A stretch of DNA of 13,071 bases. It comes from UBA6921 sp031363085. GTDB taxonomy: Bacteria; Pseudomonadota; Gammaproteobacteria; SG8-11. Positions 1 to 6,571 of the stretch are shown here, piece by piece. A program made the translations under genes and the position numbers. Every line of letters starts with the position of its first letter. The first letter of the stretch is position 1. The stretch lies in assembly GCA_031363085.1 (NCBI GenBank), contig JANLTU010000237.1:1-13071 (forward strand), in the 5' to 3' direction. Under the pieces are notes generated by a model. It was not told the origin of the DNA. It was given only the letters and a program-made list of their open reading frames with translations, and did no database searches.

Positions 1-436
1 GATAGTAGGCCTCGTCGATGAACAGCACACCGCCCATGGCTTTTTTGAGAATCTCCTTGGTCTTGGGCGCGGTATGGCCGATGTATTGCCCCACGAGATC
101 GTCCCTCGTCACGGCCACCATGTGCCCCTTGCGCACGTAGCCGAGGCGGTGAAGGATTTCCGCCATGCGCAATGCCACGGTGGTTTTGCCGGTACCGGGA
201 TTGCCGGTGAAACACATGTGCAAACTGGGCGCGCCCGAAGCAAGGCCGACGCTTTTACGCACGCGGTCGACCAGCAACAAGGCTGCGGTCTCGCGGATGC
301 GGGTCTTGACAGGCTTCAAACCGATCAGCTCGCGATCCAGTTGATCGAGTAATTCTTGGATGTTCGACGCGTGGAATTCAGCTTCGAGATCGACGCGGGG
401 TTCGTCCGTCGTCGTAGTGGGTTCGTTAGGCGACAT
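1..436 (-). CDS. cbbX: CbbX, red-type RuBisCO activase (5' part, cut by window edge)
   Basis: N-terminal 145 residues of a AAA+ ATPase; the gene runs off the left edge. CbbX hexamers use ATP to remodel inhibited red-type RuBisCO by pulling on the large-subunit C-terminus, releasing tightly bound sugar phosphates in the cytoplasm. Visible motifs are Walker A GNPGTGKT (residues 78-85), the YIGHTA pore loop (118-123) and Walker B GVLFIDEA (136-143). The ATG at 434-436 is chosen because a GAGG Shine-Dalgarno lies about 7 bases upstream. The gene lies downstream of cbbL and cbbS on the same strand, the usual cbbLSX order. A 139-bp gap with two hairpins separates it from cbbS, so its expression may be lower than that of the RuBisCO subunits. 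The family call rests on seen motifs plus context. Confidence 0.95.
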   Translation of the reverse strand, partial: MSPNEPTTTTDEPRVDLEAEFHASNIQELLDQLDRELIGLKPVKTRIRETAALLLVDRVRKSVGLASGAPSLHMCFTGNPGTGKTTVALRMAEILHRLGYVRKGHMVAVTRDDLVGQYIGHTAPKTKEILKKAMGGVLFIDEAYY

Positions 437-480
437 CGTAATGCCTCGGTACTTTTGATAAAGGTGCCGGTGTTCGGCGG

Positions 481-510
481 AGAAAACGTCCGGGGCACTT
501 ACCCCGGATG
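481..510 (-). terminator. Hairpin with short T tract between cbbS and cbbX
   Basis: Read on the minus strand, CATCCGGGG and CCCCGGACG form a 9-bp stem (one G-T pair) around a 6-base loop, followed by TTTTCT. The shape is that of a weak intrinsic terminator or attenuator. Because cbbX follows on the same strand, it would more likely lower read-through or protect the cbbLS mRNA 3' end than stop transcription fully. The T tract is short, so termination strength is uncertain. Confidence 0.45.
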
Positions 511-530
511 TACTACAGCATCAACGGTTC

Positions 531-561
531 GGTGGATTACGGCCTGACGACCTGATCCACC
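531..561 (-). repeat. Second inverted repeat downstream of cbbS
   Basis: GGTGGAT (531-537) and ATCCACC (555-561) are perfect 7-bp arms around a 17-base loop, starting 15 bp after the cbbS stop codon. No T tract follows. It could be an mRNA-stabilising 3' hairpin for cbbLS. Function is inferred from position only. Confidence 0.4.
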
Positions 562-575
562 TTGCGTTTTAAGGC

Positions 576-1010
576 TTAATACCGCTCGCCTTCCGGCTTG
601 TCGGTCGCGTAGGAGTGGATGGTGTAGCGAATCGTACGACCATCGGTTTCCTGACGTACCAGACCAAAACCCGGTTCTTTCTTGGGACGATTAACAATGT
701 AGGACATGGTCACGCTCTCTACCCCGCGCACCGAGCTGAACGCCGTGACGCGGATGTAGTGATTCGGATAGGTCTTACGGCAATTGTTGATCTCCATCAA
801 AATCCCGGCGGGATCTTTCAGGTCGAACATCGGGTTGCCGAACATTTCCCAGTAGGTGTTGCGCGGGTGCGGATCGTCGGTGTACTCAATACCCAACGCC
901 CAGCCCTTGCCCAGCGCGTATTTGATTTGCGCGGTAATTTGCGCATCGGTCAGGTCGGGCAGAAAAGAAAACTGCCCTTGCGTGACGCGATTGCCAAGAT
1001 TAGTCATCAT
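576..1010 (-). CDS. cbbS: RuBisCO small subunit, red-type Form IC
   Basis: 144-residue small subunit of ribulose-1,5-bisphosphate carboxylase/oxygenase, which caps the L8 core to give the L8S8 enzyme. Recognisable stretches are FSFLPDLTD, YTDDPHPRNTYWEM, MFDLKDPAGI and NRPKKEPGFGLVRQE. The C-terminal extension ending in SYATDKPEGERY is typical of red-type small subunits and absent from green-type ones, which agrees with the neighbouring cbbX. Length fits the family (about 138-145). The protein opens with two Met codons. The outer one (1008-1010) is used because GAGGAG lies 8-9 bases upstream. The gene is 21 bp downstream of cbbL on the same strand and is surely co-transcribed with it. Confidence 0.98.
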   Translation of the reverse strand: MMTNLGNRVTQGQFSFLPDLTDAQITAQIKYALGKGWALGIEYTDDPHPRNTYWEMFGNPMFDLKDPAGILMEINNCRKTYPNHYIRVTAFSSVRGVESVTMSYIVNRPKKEPGFGLVRQETDGRTIRYTIHSYATDKPEGERY

Positions 1011-1031
1011 GATCGCTGCTCCTCAAATGAA

Positions 1032-2510
1032 TTAAGCACTGGCCGTGGTGGTCGGTACAAAGTCGGGGCTGTCGGTGGACGCGTAGTTGAACGTAATGTC
1101 TTTCCACGTGGCCAAGCCGGCTTTGAGCGGACCGCACCATTTAGCTGCATCTGCCAAAATTTGCGGACCTTCGTTCCAAATATCGCGCCCTTCGTTGCGC
1201 GCCTGGATCATCACTTCCAACGCCGTACGGTTTGCCACCGCGCCTGCCTGGATGCCATCCGGATGGCCGATGGTGCCGCCACCGAATTGCAGCACCACAT
1301 CTTCACCGAGATAATGCAGCAACTGGTGCATTTGACCGGCGTGAATACCACCCGAGGCCACCGGCATGCACTTGTTGAGCGACGCCCAGTCCTGTTCGAA
1401 GAAGATGCCCTTTTCGAGCTGGATCGGGGTGTGGGTGTCGAGCAGCGTGTCGTAGTAACCACGAATCATCATCGGGTCGCCTTCGAGCTTGCCGACCACG
1501 GTGCCCGCGTGGATGTGATCCACACCGGCCATGCGCATCCACTTGCAGATCACGCGGAACGCCATGCCGTGATTTTTCTGCCGCGAGTAGGTCGAGTTAC
1601 CGGCGCGATGCAAATGCAGGATCATGTCGTTCTTGCGTGCCCAGATCGCCATCGACTGAATCGCGCTGTAACCAATCACCAAGTCGATCATGATAATGAT
1701 CGAGCCCAGACTCTTGGCGAACTCAGCACGGGCCATCATTTCTTCCACGGTGCCAGCGGTCACATTCATGTAGTGACCTTTCACTTCCCCGGTTGCAGCA
1801 GACGCCTTGTTGACGGCATCCATGCAATATAGGTAGCGGTCACGCCAGTGCATGAAGGACTGCGAGTTGATGTTCTCGTCGTCTTTCATGAAGTCCAGAC
1901 CACCCTTCAAGGCTTCATACACCACGCGGCCATAGTTACGGCCCGACAAGCCGAGCTTGGGCTTGGTGGTGGCGCCCAATAACGGACGACCGAACTTGTC
2001 CATACGCTCGCGCTCGACGATGACGCCGGTCGCCGGGCCCTGGAAAGTTTTCAGGTACGCCACCGGGATGCGCATGTCTTCCAGGCGCAATGCCTTCACC
2101 GCCTTCATGCCAAACACGTTGCCGATGATGGACGCCGTCAGGTTGGCAATCGAGTTGCCTTCGAACAGATCGATGTCATAAGCAATGTAAGCAAAGTACT
2201 GCTGCTCGGTCTTAGTACCGGGACCAGTATTGGGCACCGGATCGACGCGATACGCCTTGGCGCGATACATTTCGCAGGCGGTTAAACGATCCGTCCAGAC
2301 CACCGTCCAGGTCGCGGTGGAGGATTCACCCGCCACAGCGGCCGCACATTCATCCGCTTCGACACCTTCTTGCGGAGTCATGCGGAACATGGCAAGCACA
2401 TCGGTCTCTTTGATCTTGTAATCAGGCTCCCAGTAGCCCATTTTCTTGTAGGGGATAACGCCAGATTTATAGCGTTCTTTGCCCTCTTTCATTGTTTCGC
2501 TTTTGGCCAT
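1032..2510 (-). CDS. cbbL: RuBisCO large subunit, red-type Form IC
   Basis: 492-residue catalytic subunit that fixes CO2 onto ribulose-1,5-bisphosphate in the Calvin cycle. Active-site elements are all present: E62 in GESST, K183 in TTKPK, carbamylation Lys K209 with metal ligands D211 and E212 in KDDE, H301, H334, loop-6 K341 in VVGKLEGDP, S386 in ASGGIH and the phosphate-binding glycines near 410-412. The frame is open upstream for another 122 codons, but the ATG at 2508-2510 is chosen because GGAGAAG precedes it, MAKSETMKEGKERY resembles Form IC N-termini, and the upstream part would overlap cbbR. One oddity is SQSFM at 216-220, where Form I enzymes nearly always have Pro (SQPFM). The gene is divergent from cbbR and is the likely CbbR target. 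Confidence 0.98.
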   Translation of the reverse strand: MAKSETMKEGKERYKSGVIPYKKMGYWEPDYKIKETDVLAMFRMTPQEGVEADECAAAVAGESSTATWTVVWTDRLTACEMYRAKAYRVDPVPNTGPGTKTEQQYFAYIAYDIDLFEGNSIANLTASIIGNVFGMKAVKALRLEDMRIPVAYLKTFQGPATGVIVERERMDKFGRPLLGATTKPKLGLSGRNYGRVVYEALKGGLDFMKDDENINSQSFMHWRDRYLYCMDAVNKASAATGEVKGHYMNVTAGTVEEMMARAEFAKSLGSIIIMIDLVIGYSAIQSMAIWARKNDMILHLHRAGNSTYSRQKNHGMAFRVICKWMRMAGVDHIHAGTVVGKLEGDPMMIRGYYDTLLDTHTPIQLEKGIFFEQDWASLNKCMPVASGGIHAGQMHQLLHYLGEDVVLQFGGGTIGHPDGIQAGAVANRTALEVMIQARNEGRDIWNEGPQILADAAKWCGPLKAGLATWKDITFNYASTDSPDFVPTTTASA

Positions 2511-2628
2511 CGTCTTCTCCGACTGGTCGTAATTGATGTGAACAAATATCTGCTGCGACACGAACAATGCGCGCAGCGCGCCATAAATGAAAATGGATTT
2601 TCGCAATCTAAACGATAGACTAGCGTCT
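2511..2628. promoter_or_regulatory. cbbL-cbbR divergent control region with candidate CbbR sites
   Basis: This 118-bp gap must hold both divergent promoters. TTGATGTGAACAA at 2533-2545 fits the LysR T-N11-A pattern with TTG/CAA arms. GAACAA occurs at 2540-2545 and again at 2562-2567, 22 bp apart, about two helical turns, as expected for a LysR tetramer on one DNA face. A GC-rich dyad, GCGCGC-A-GCGCGC, lies at 2569-2581. I could not assign convincing -35/-10 boxes for either gene. That CbbR binds here follows from family habit, not from direct evidence. Confidence 0.55.
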
Positions 2629-2630
2629 AT
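2615..2630. repeat. Palindrome overlapping the cbbR start codon
   Basis: ATAGAC-TAGC-GTCTAT is a perfect 6-bp inverted repeat with a 4-base centre. Its right arm contains the first two bases of the favoured cbbR ATG at 2629. It may be an operator for autoregulation, or an mRNA hairpin hiding the start codon. No Shine-Dalgarno is visible nearby. Confidence 0.45.
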
Positions 2631-3570
2631 GGATAAACCCAACGTATCCGGCTTGCTGCGGCGCGTGAGCCTGCGGCAGCTCCAAGTGTTCGAGTCCCTG
2701 GCGCGCAACCGCAGCTTCACCCGCGCCGCCGAAGAGCTGTTTCTTGCACAACCGACGGTATCGATGCAGATAAAAAAACTCAGCGATGCGGTGGGTACGC
2801 CGTTGTTTGAGCAGACCGGAAAAACCCTGCACCTCACCGACACGGGACATGCATTGCACGACGCCTGTCGCGACATTTTCGAGGTGTTCGCGCGCTTCGA
2901 TACCCAGATGGCTGATTTTCAGGGCTTGAAGCGCGGGCACCTGAAGCTCGCCGTAGTCACGACGGCGAAATATTTCGCGCCGATCATGCTCGGACTGTTT
3001 TGCGAACGCTATCCGGGCATCGACGTCTCGCTAAAAGTGACCAACCGAGAGCGCTTGTTGGAGCGCATGGAAAAGAACGCCGACGATTTTTACATCATCG
3101 GCGAGCCACCCCAGAATGCGAATGCAACCTTCGAGCGCTTCATGCCCAATCCGCTGGTGGTGGTCGCGTGGCGCGAGCATCCGTTGGCGGGCAAGAAGCA
3201 GATTCCACTGGAACGCATCGCCCAGGAACGCTTCATCATGCGCGAACCCGGGTCAGGAACGCGCATTGCGATCCTGGAGCGCTTTAAAAGTCACGACCTG
3301 ATCCCAGAAATCCGGATGGAACTCGGCAGCAACGAAGCCATCAAGCAAGCGGTGATCGCCAAACTGGGAGTTTCGATCATGTCCCGCCACGCGCTCGGAC
3401 AAGAAATGAATGAACGCGGCTTGGCGGTTTTAAACGTGCAGGGATTCCCGCTTGCCTGGGATTGGTTCATCGGTTACGGCGCGCATCGCAAACTCTCGGT
3501 GCTGTCCAAGACTTTTCTGGAATTTTTGCGTAAGGAAGGCCGCAAGATCGTTGCCGAGATCACAACATAA
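2629..3570 (+). CDS. cbbR: CbbR, LysR-type activator of the Calvin-cycle operon
   Basis: 313-residue LysR-family regulator. The N-terminal winged helix-turn-helix reads VSLRQLQVFESLARNRSFTR at 13-32, then AAEELFLAQPTVSMQIKKL. A linker and a periplasmic-binding-protein-like effector domain fill the rest. LysR regulators encoded divergently from cbbL are CbbR, which senses Calvin-cycle metabolites or redox state and activates cbb transcription. The start is uncertain: ATG codons at 2587 and 2593 are also in frame but would add 12-14 residues not usual for the family. None of the three has a clear Shine-Dalgarno. The family call is firm, and the CbbR identity rests on position and HTH similarity. 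It converges with the Sel1-repeat gene, with 16 bp between stop codons. Confidence 0.9.
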   Translation: MDKPNVSGLLRRVSLRQLQVFESLARNRSFTRAAEELFLAQPTVSMQIKKLSDAVGTPLFEQTGKTLHLTDTGHALHDACRDIFEVFARFDTQMADFQGLKRGHLKLAVVTTAKYFAPIMLGLFCERYPGIDVSLKVTNRERLLERMEKNADDFYIIGEPPQNANATFERFMPNPLVVVAWREHPLAGKKQIPLERIAQERFIMREPGSGTRIAILERFKSHDLIPEIRMELGSNEAIKQAVIAKLGVSIMSRHALGQEMNERGLAVLNVQGFPLAWDWFIGYGAHRKLSVLSKTFLEFLRKEGRKIVAEITT

Positions 3571-3586
3571 CTGCCGACAAAACAAG

Positions 3587-3901
3587 CTAAGGGTTGGGAT
3601 TGGTTTGCGACAACTGTGCTTGAGCTTTTTCAAACCCAGCGGCGGCAGATTTCTTGAACCACTCTCGCGCTTGGGCGTCGTCTTTCTTGGTACCACGGCC
3701 ATACAAGTACATCATGCCAAGCTGAAACTGCGCACAACTGTCCTTTTTTTTTGCAGCGGCTTCAAACGTCTTGAACGCCTTGACGTAATCCTTCTGTATA
3801 TAGAATTGCAGGCCATTGGCACACTCATCCGGAGCAGCCTGCACCATCCATGGCAAGCTCCACGCCAAAACAACCGCCAGACCAATGCCGCTCCTTTTCA
3901 T
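3587..3901 (-). CDS. Small secreted Sel1-repeat protein
   Basis: 104 residues starting MKRSGIGLAVVLAW, a Sec-type signal peptide with likely cleavage after VQA (residue 22). The mature part carries TPR-like Sel1 repeat matter: the segment around 55-73 (QLGMMYLYGRGTKKD) and 77-97 (AREWFKKSAAAGFEKAQAQL) fit the Sel1 pattern. Two Cys (27 and 56) could form a disulfide in the periplasm. In-frame starts also exist at 3910 (ATG) and 3943 (GTG); none has a good Shine-Dalgarno. It lies 63 bp after petC on the same strand and may be read from the pet operon. Sel1 proteins usually mediate protein contacts, so a role near the bc1 complex is only a guess. An A9 run lies in the coding strand at 3744-3752. 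Confidence 0.8.
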   Translation of the reverse strand: MKRSGIGLAVVLAWSLPWMVQAAPDECANGLQFYIQKDYVKAFKTFEAAAKKKDSCAQFQLGMMYLYGRGTKKDDAQAREWFKKSAAAGFEKAQAQLSQTNPNP

Positions 3902-3921
3902 GGCGGCCATCGTAATCAAGT

Positions 3922-3946
3922 GGGGCGTGGATGTAAACCACACCCC
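3922..3946 (-). repeat. Hairpin between petC and the Sel1-repeat gene
   Basis: On the minus strand GGGGTGTGG and CCACGCCCC form a 9-bp stem (one T-G pair) around TTTACAT. No T run follows, so it is not a standard intrinsic terminator. It may stabilise the 3' end of petABC mRNA or reduce read-through into the small gene. Confidence 0.4.
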
Positions 3947-3964
3947 AACCCTGAGCTCTTACAA

Positions 3965-4615
3965 CTAACGCGCCACCGGTGGCGGCAAGCGCGCCCACAC
4001 GCGCCGTTTGATTAGATACAACAGCAACGTCAATACCACCAGATAGGCCAGCACATAACCGCCGATGTGGCGACGCTCATCGGCATGCGGATCGGCGGCC
4101 CACTCCAGAAACATCGCCGCATCGCGCACTTGCTGCTTCAAGGCGGCACGTTGCGCCAGATCGGCGGACGCGTAATCCAGCACATCCGGCATGCGCAGCC
4201 CGGGAAACAACAGATTGGACACATTGCCCTTGGCATCTTTTTCGTAGCTGGTCAGCAGCGTGTAGATGTAATGCGCGCCGCCTTCACGCGCCTTAGCCAA
4301 CAGCGACTGATCCGGCGGAATCAGCCCGAACAGTTCTATTGCCATCTCCTCCGTGGTCGCGCTCAGCAAGGGCTCATCCAGGCTCTGTGTGCCACGCAGT
4401 TTGTCCAGCTCCGTGTTGCTGAACCCCACCTGCTGCAAGTCGCGGTACTTGATGTAATGCAGGCTATGGCAGCCCATGCAAATACTGGTGACGACTTCGG
4501 CACCACGTTTTAAAGCTTCGGGCGAGCGCTCGAATTCAACCTCAGCCAGTTCTTTTGCGGCCACGTTCAATGCCGTAAACCCAAGCACGATCACCAGCAT
4601 GCGCGTTAGTTTCAT
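3965..4615 (-). CDS. petC: Cytochrome c1 of the bc1 complex
   Basis: 216-residue haem c subunit that passes electrons from the Rieske protein to a periplasmic cytochrome c. Residues 1-20 form a signal peptide (cut near NVAA-KE). Haem attachment is CMGCH at 46-50. The likely axial Met is M142 in LRMPDVL. One C-terminal membrane anchor lies at about 184-203 (IGGYVLAYLVVLTLLLYL), followed by basic residues. The protein is short for bacterial c1 (usually about 240-260). It has a compact segment between YIYTLLTSYE and FPGLRMP, and lacks the common IAMPPPL form around the Met. The ATG overlaps the petB stop (ATGA, 4612-4615), so translation is probably coupled. Confidence 0.96.
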   Translation of the reverse strand: MKLTRMLVIVLGFTALNVAAKELAEVEFERSPEALKRGAEVVTSICMGCHSLHYIKYRDLQQVGFSNTELDKLRGTQSLDEPLLSATTEEMAIELFGLIPPDQSLLAKAREGGAHYIYTLLTSYEKDAKGNVSNLLFPGLRMPDVLDYASADLAQRAALKQQVRDAAMFLEWAADPHADERRHIGGYVLAYLVVLTLLLYLIKRRVWARLPPPVAR

Positions 4616-5850
4616 CGCTGCGCCCCGGCAGCCGCACGCTGCGCATCTTCACTGGCCAACATCGCCACCACCGCCGGCGGCAAACCGCGCTTGCGCAGCC
4701 ATGCCTCTTCTTTCACCGACAGATACGGAAGGAACACGAACAAGCTGAAATAAATCAACGTGGCGGCTTGTCCGACCAATGCCATGCTATCAGTGGGTGG
4801 CTGGCCGCCAACGTAGCTGAGCACGACAATATCTACCGCAAACACATAGAACATGGCCCGGTAAAACGGCCGGTAGCGCGAACCGCCGGGAATCTTAGAG
4901 CGGTCCAGATACGGCATCAGCGCGAACACCAGAATGGATAATGTCATGACCACGACCCCGCCGAGCAAATCAGGAATCGCGCGCAAAATCGCGTAGAACG
5001 GCAGGAAGTACCACGACGGCGCAATATGCGGCGGGGTTTGCAACGGGTTGGCGGGAATGTTGTTGGCGGCTTCAATGAAAAATTCCGGCCGGAAAAACAC
5101 CGCCGCGCAAAACAATATCAGGAACAATCCGAGCCCATAAAAATCTTTCGACGTGAAATAGGGATGGAACGGAATGTTGTCTTTATCCGCCAGATCAATT
5201 CCGGACGGGTTGCTGCTTTTGACAAAGTGCAATGCAACCAAGTGAATCGCCACCAAACCGCAGATCAGGAACGGAAACAAAAAGTGTAGCGCATAGAAGC
5301 GCGTCAGCGTGGCGTCGCCCACCGAGAAATCACCGCGCAGCCAGACCACCACTTGATCGCCAATAAACGGCGTGGCGCGGAACAGATTGGTGATCACCTG
5401 CGCGCCCCAGAACGACATTTGGCCCCACGGCAGCAGATATCCCATGAAGGCGGTGGCCATCAGCGACAGCAGCAGAATCTGCCCGGTCCACCACATCAGC
5501 TCGCGCGGCGCACGGAACGAACCGTAATACAGCGTGCGCGCCATATGAATATAGATCACGATGAAAAATGCCGAGGCACCGGTTGAATGCAAATAACGAA
5601 TCAGCCAGCCGTAATTCACATCGCGCATGATGTGCTCGACCGACGCGAACGCCAGTTGCGCATCGGGCTTGTAGTGCATAGCGAGAAACAAACCGCTGAG
5701 CATCTGCAACACCAGCATGAACCCGGCGAAAAAACCGAAGTTCCACCAAATGCTCAAGTTGCGCGGTGTCGGATACTCCGTAAGTTCGTGCTTGATAAAG
5801 CTGGTCAGTGGAAAACGACGATCAATCCAGTCGACGATGGGGCCACCCAT
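4612..5850 (-). CDS. petB: Cytochrome b of the bc1 complex
   Basis: 412-residue membrane subunit holding haems bL and bH and the two quinone sites (Qo, Qi). Haem ligands are H88 and H102 in one helix and H189 and H203 in another, each pair 14 apart. About eight hydrophobic helices are present, so this is a full-length unsplit b, not b6 plus subunit IV. The Qo motif, normally PEWY, reads PSWY at 278-281 (codons at 5008-5019). A TTG 18 bases upstream is in frame, but the ATG at 5848-5850 is preferred: it follows the petA stop by 4 bases and GAGG lies 9 bases ahead of it. It is the middle gene of petABC. Confidence 0.97.
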   Translation of the reverse strand: MGGPIVDWIDRRFPLTSFIKHELTEYPTPRNLSIWWNFGFFAGFMLVLQMLSGLFLAMHYKPDAQLAFASVEHIMRDVNYGWLIRYLHSTGASAFFIVIYIHMARTLYYGSFRAPRELMWWTGQILLLSLMATAFMGYLLPWGQMSFWGAQVITNLFRATPFIGDQVVVWLRGDFSVGDATLTRFYALHFLFPFLICGLVAIHLVALHFVKSSNPSGIDLADKDNIPFHPYFTSKDFYGLGLFLILFCAAVFFRPEFFIEAANNIPANPLQTPPHIAPSWYFLPFYAILRAIPDLLGGVVVMTLSILVFALMPYLDRSKIPGGSRYRPFYRAMFYVFAVDIVVLSYVGGQPPTDSMALVGQAATLIYFSLFVFLPYLSVKEEAWLRKRGLPPAVVAMLASEDAQRAAAGAQR

Positions 5851-5854
5851 ATTT

Positions 5855-6367
5855 TTATGCCTCACCAATGAGAAGTTTGTTGTCCGCCAAAAATTTATAC
5901 GGCGGCACCTCCAGATTACGCGGCGCCGGTCCGCGCAAAATACGCCCGCTCATGTCGTAACGACTGCCGTGACACGGGCACACCCAGCCTTCGTCCTTGT
6001 GCGTCGGCACGCAACCCAGGTGCGTGCAAATACCGACCACCACCAACCACTCGGGTTGTTTGACGCGTTGTTGATCGGGTTGCGGGTCTTTGCCACCGGG
6101 TGACGCCTGCATCGCTGCCACTTGTTCGGGAGTGCGGCGCAAAATGAACACCGGCTTGCCTTGCCACGCGACGGTTTTCAATTCGCCAAGTTTGATTTTG
6201 GCAAGGTCGACTTCCGTGGTGGAGCGCAAGCGCACATCGGCGGTAGGATTCATACTGCTAATCAGCGGCCAACTCGCCACACCAACACCGGCCGCACCGA
6301 CCACGGCGGTAACCGTGTTGAGAAAATCTCGGCGGGTGGGATCTTGAACATCATCACTGTGAGCCAT
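5855..6367 (-). CDS. petA: Rieske iron-sulfur subunit of the bc1 complex
   Basis: 170-residue protein carrying the 2Fe-2S cluster that takes the first electron from quinol. TRRDFLN at 11-17 followed by a hydrophobic segment (about 18-38) is a Tat-type signal that stays as membrane anchor. Cluster ligands are C114 and H116 in CTHLGC and C130 and H133 in CPCHGS. C119 and C132 form the usual disulfide. GPAPRNLEVPPY near 147-157 is the conserved Pro loop. The ATG at 6365-6367 has GAGG about 8-9 bases upstream. It is the first gene of petABC, with a candidate promoter 60-70 bp upstream. Confidence 0.97.
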   Translation of the reverse strand: MAHSDDVQDPTRRDFLNTVTAVVGAAGVGVASWPLISSMNPTADVRLRSTTEVDLAKIKLGELKTVAWQGKPVFILRRTPEQVAAMQASPGGKDPQPDQQRVKQPEWLVVVGICTHLGCVPTHKDEGWVCPCHGSRYDMSGRILRGPAPRNLEVPPYKFLADNKLLIGEA

Positions 6368-6571
6368 TGAAGTACCTCGTTAGCTGCCGCTGGGCGTAGA
6401 TTACGCGCGTTGTGACCACGGCAGCGCGGCGCAGTATACCCAGGGCCTCACTGCCAAATGAAATAATTAGAATATTCGAATACATAAATTATCGTAATAT
6501 TGCGCGGTACCCACCCTCAAGCGCTACAGCGTGCTTTCCGATAACCGCTGCACAACCCTCCACGCTGTTTC
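6368..6571. promoter_or_regulatory. Divergent intergenic region upstream of petA
   Basis: This 204-bp gap separates petA (minus) from the gene at 6572 (plus). On the minus strand TATACT (6433-6438) is a good -10, placing a start near 6426 and a leader of about 60 bases for petA; its -35 is weak. Next to it is an AT-rich block (6457-6500) with the palindromes GAATATTC (6470-6477) and TATTCGAATA (6473-6482). It could be an UP element or a regulator site. TAATAT at 6495-6500 might serve the rightward gene, but without a good -35. Confidence 0.45.

Noticed and set aside
615..1832. 405-codon plus-strand reading frame across cbbS and cbbL
   Set aside because: It is antisense to two unmistakable genes, and its His/Arg-rich composition is typical of a reverse-strand shadow in GC-rich DNA.
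2587..2628. Upstream ATGs for cbbR
   Set aside because: They cannot be fully excluded, but they add residues not typical of CbbR and lack a Shine-Dalgarno, so the 2629 start is preferred.
2511..2876. In-frame upstream extension of cbbL by 122 codons
   Set aside because: It overlaps cbbR on the other strand, resembles no RuBisCO N-terminus, and the ATG at 2508-2510 has a good Shine-Dalgarno.
5851..5868. TTG start for cytochrome b inside the end of petA
   Set aside because: The ATG at 5850 has a GAGG at proper distance and matches the usual N-terminus of the family.
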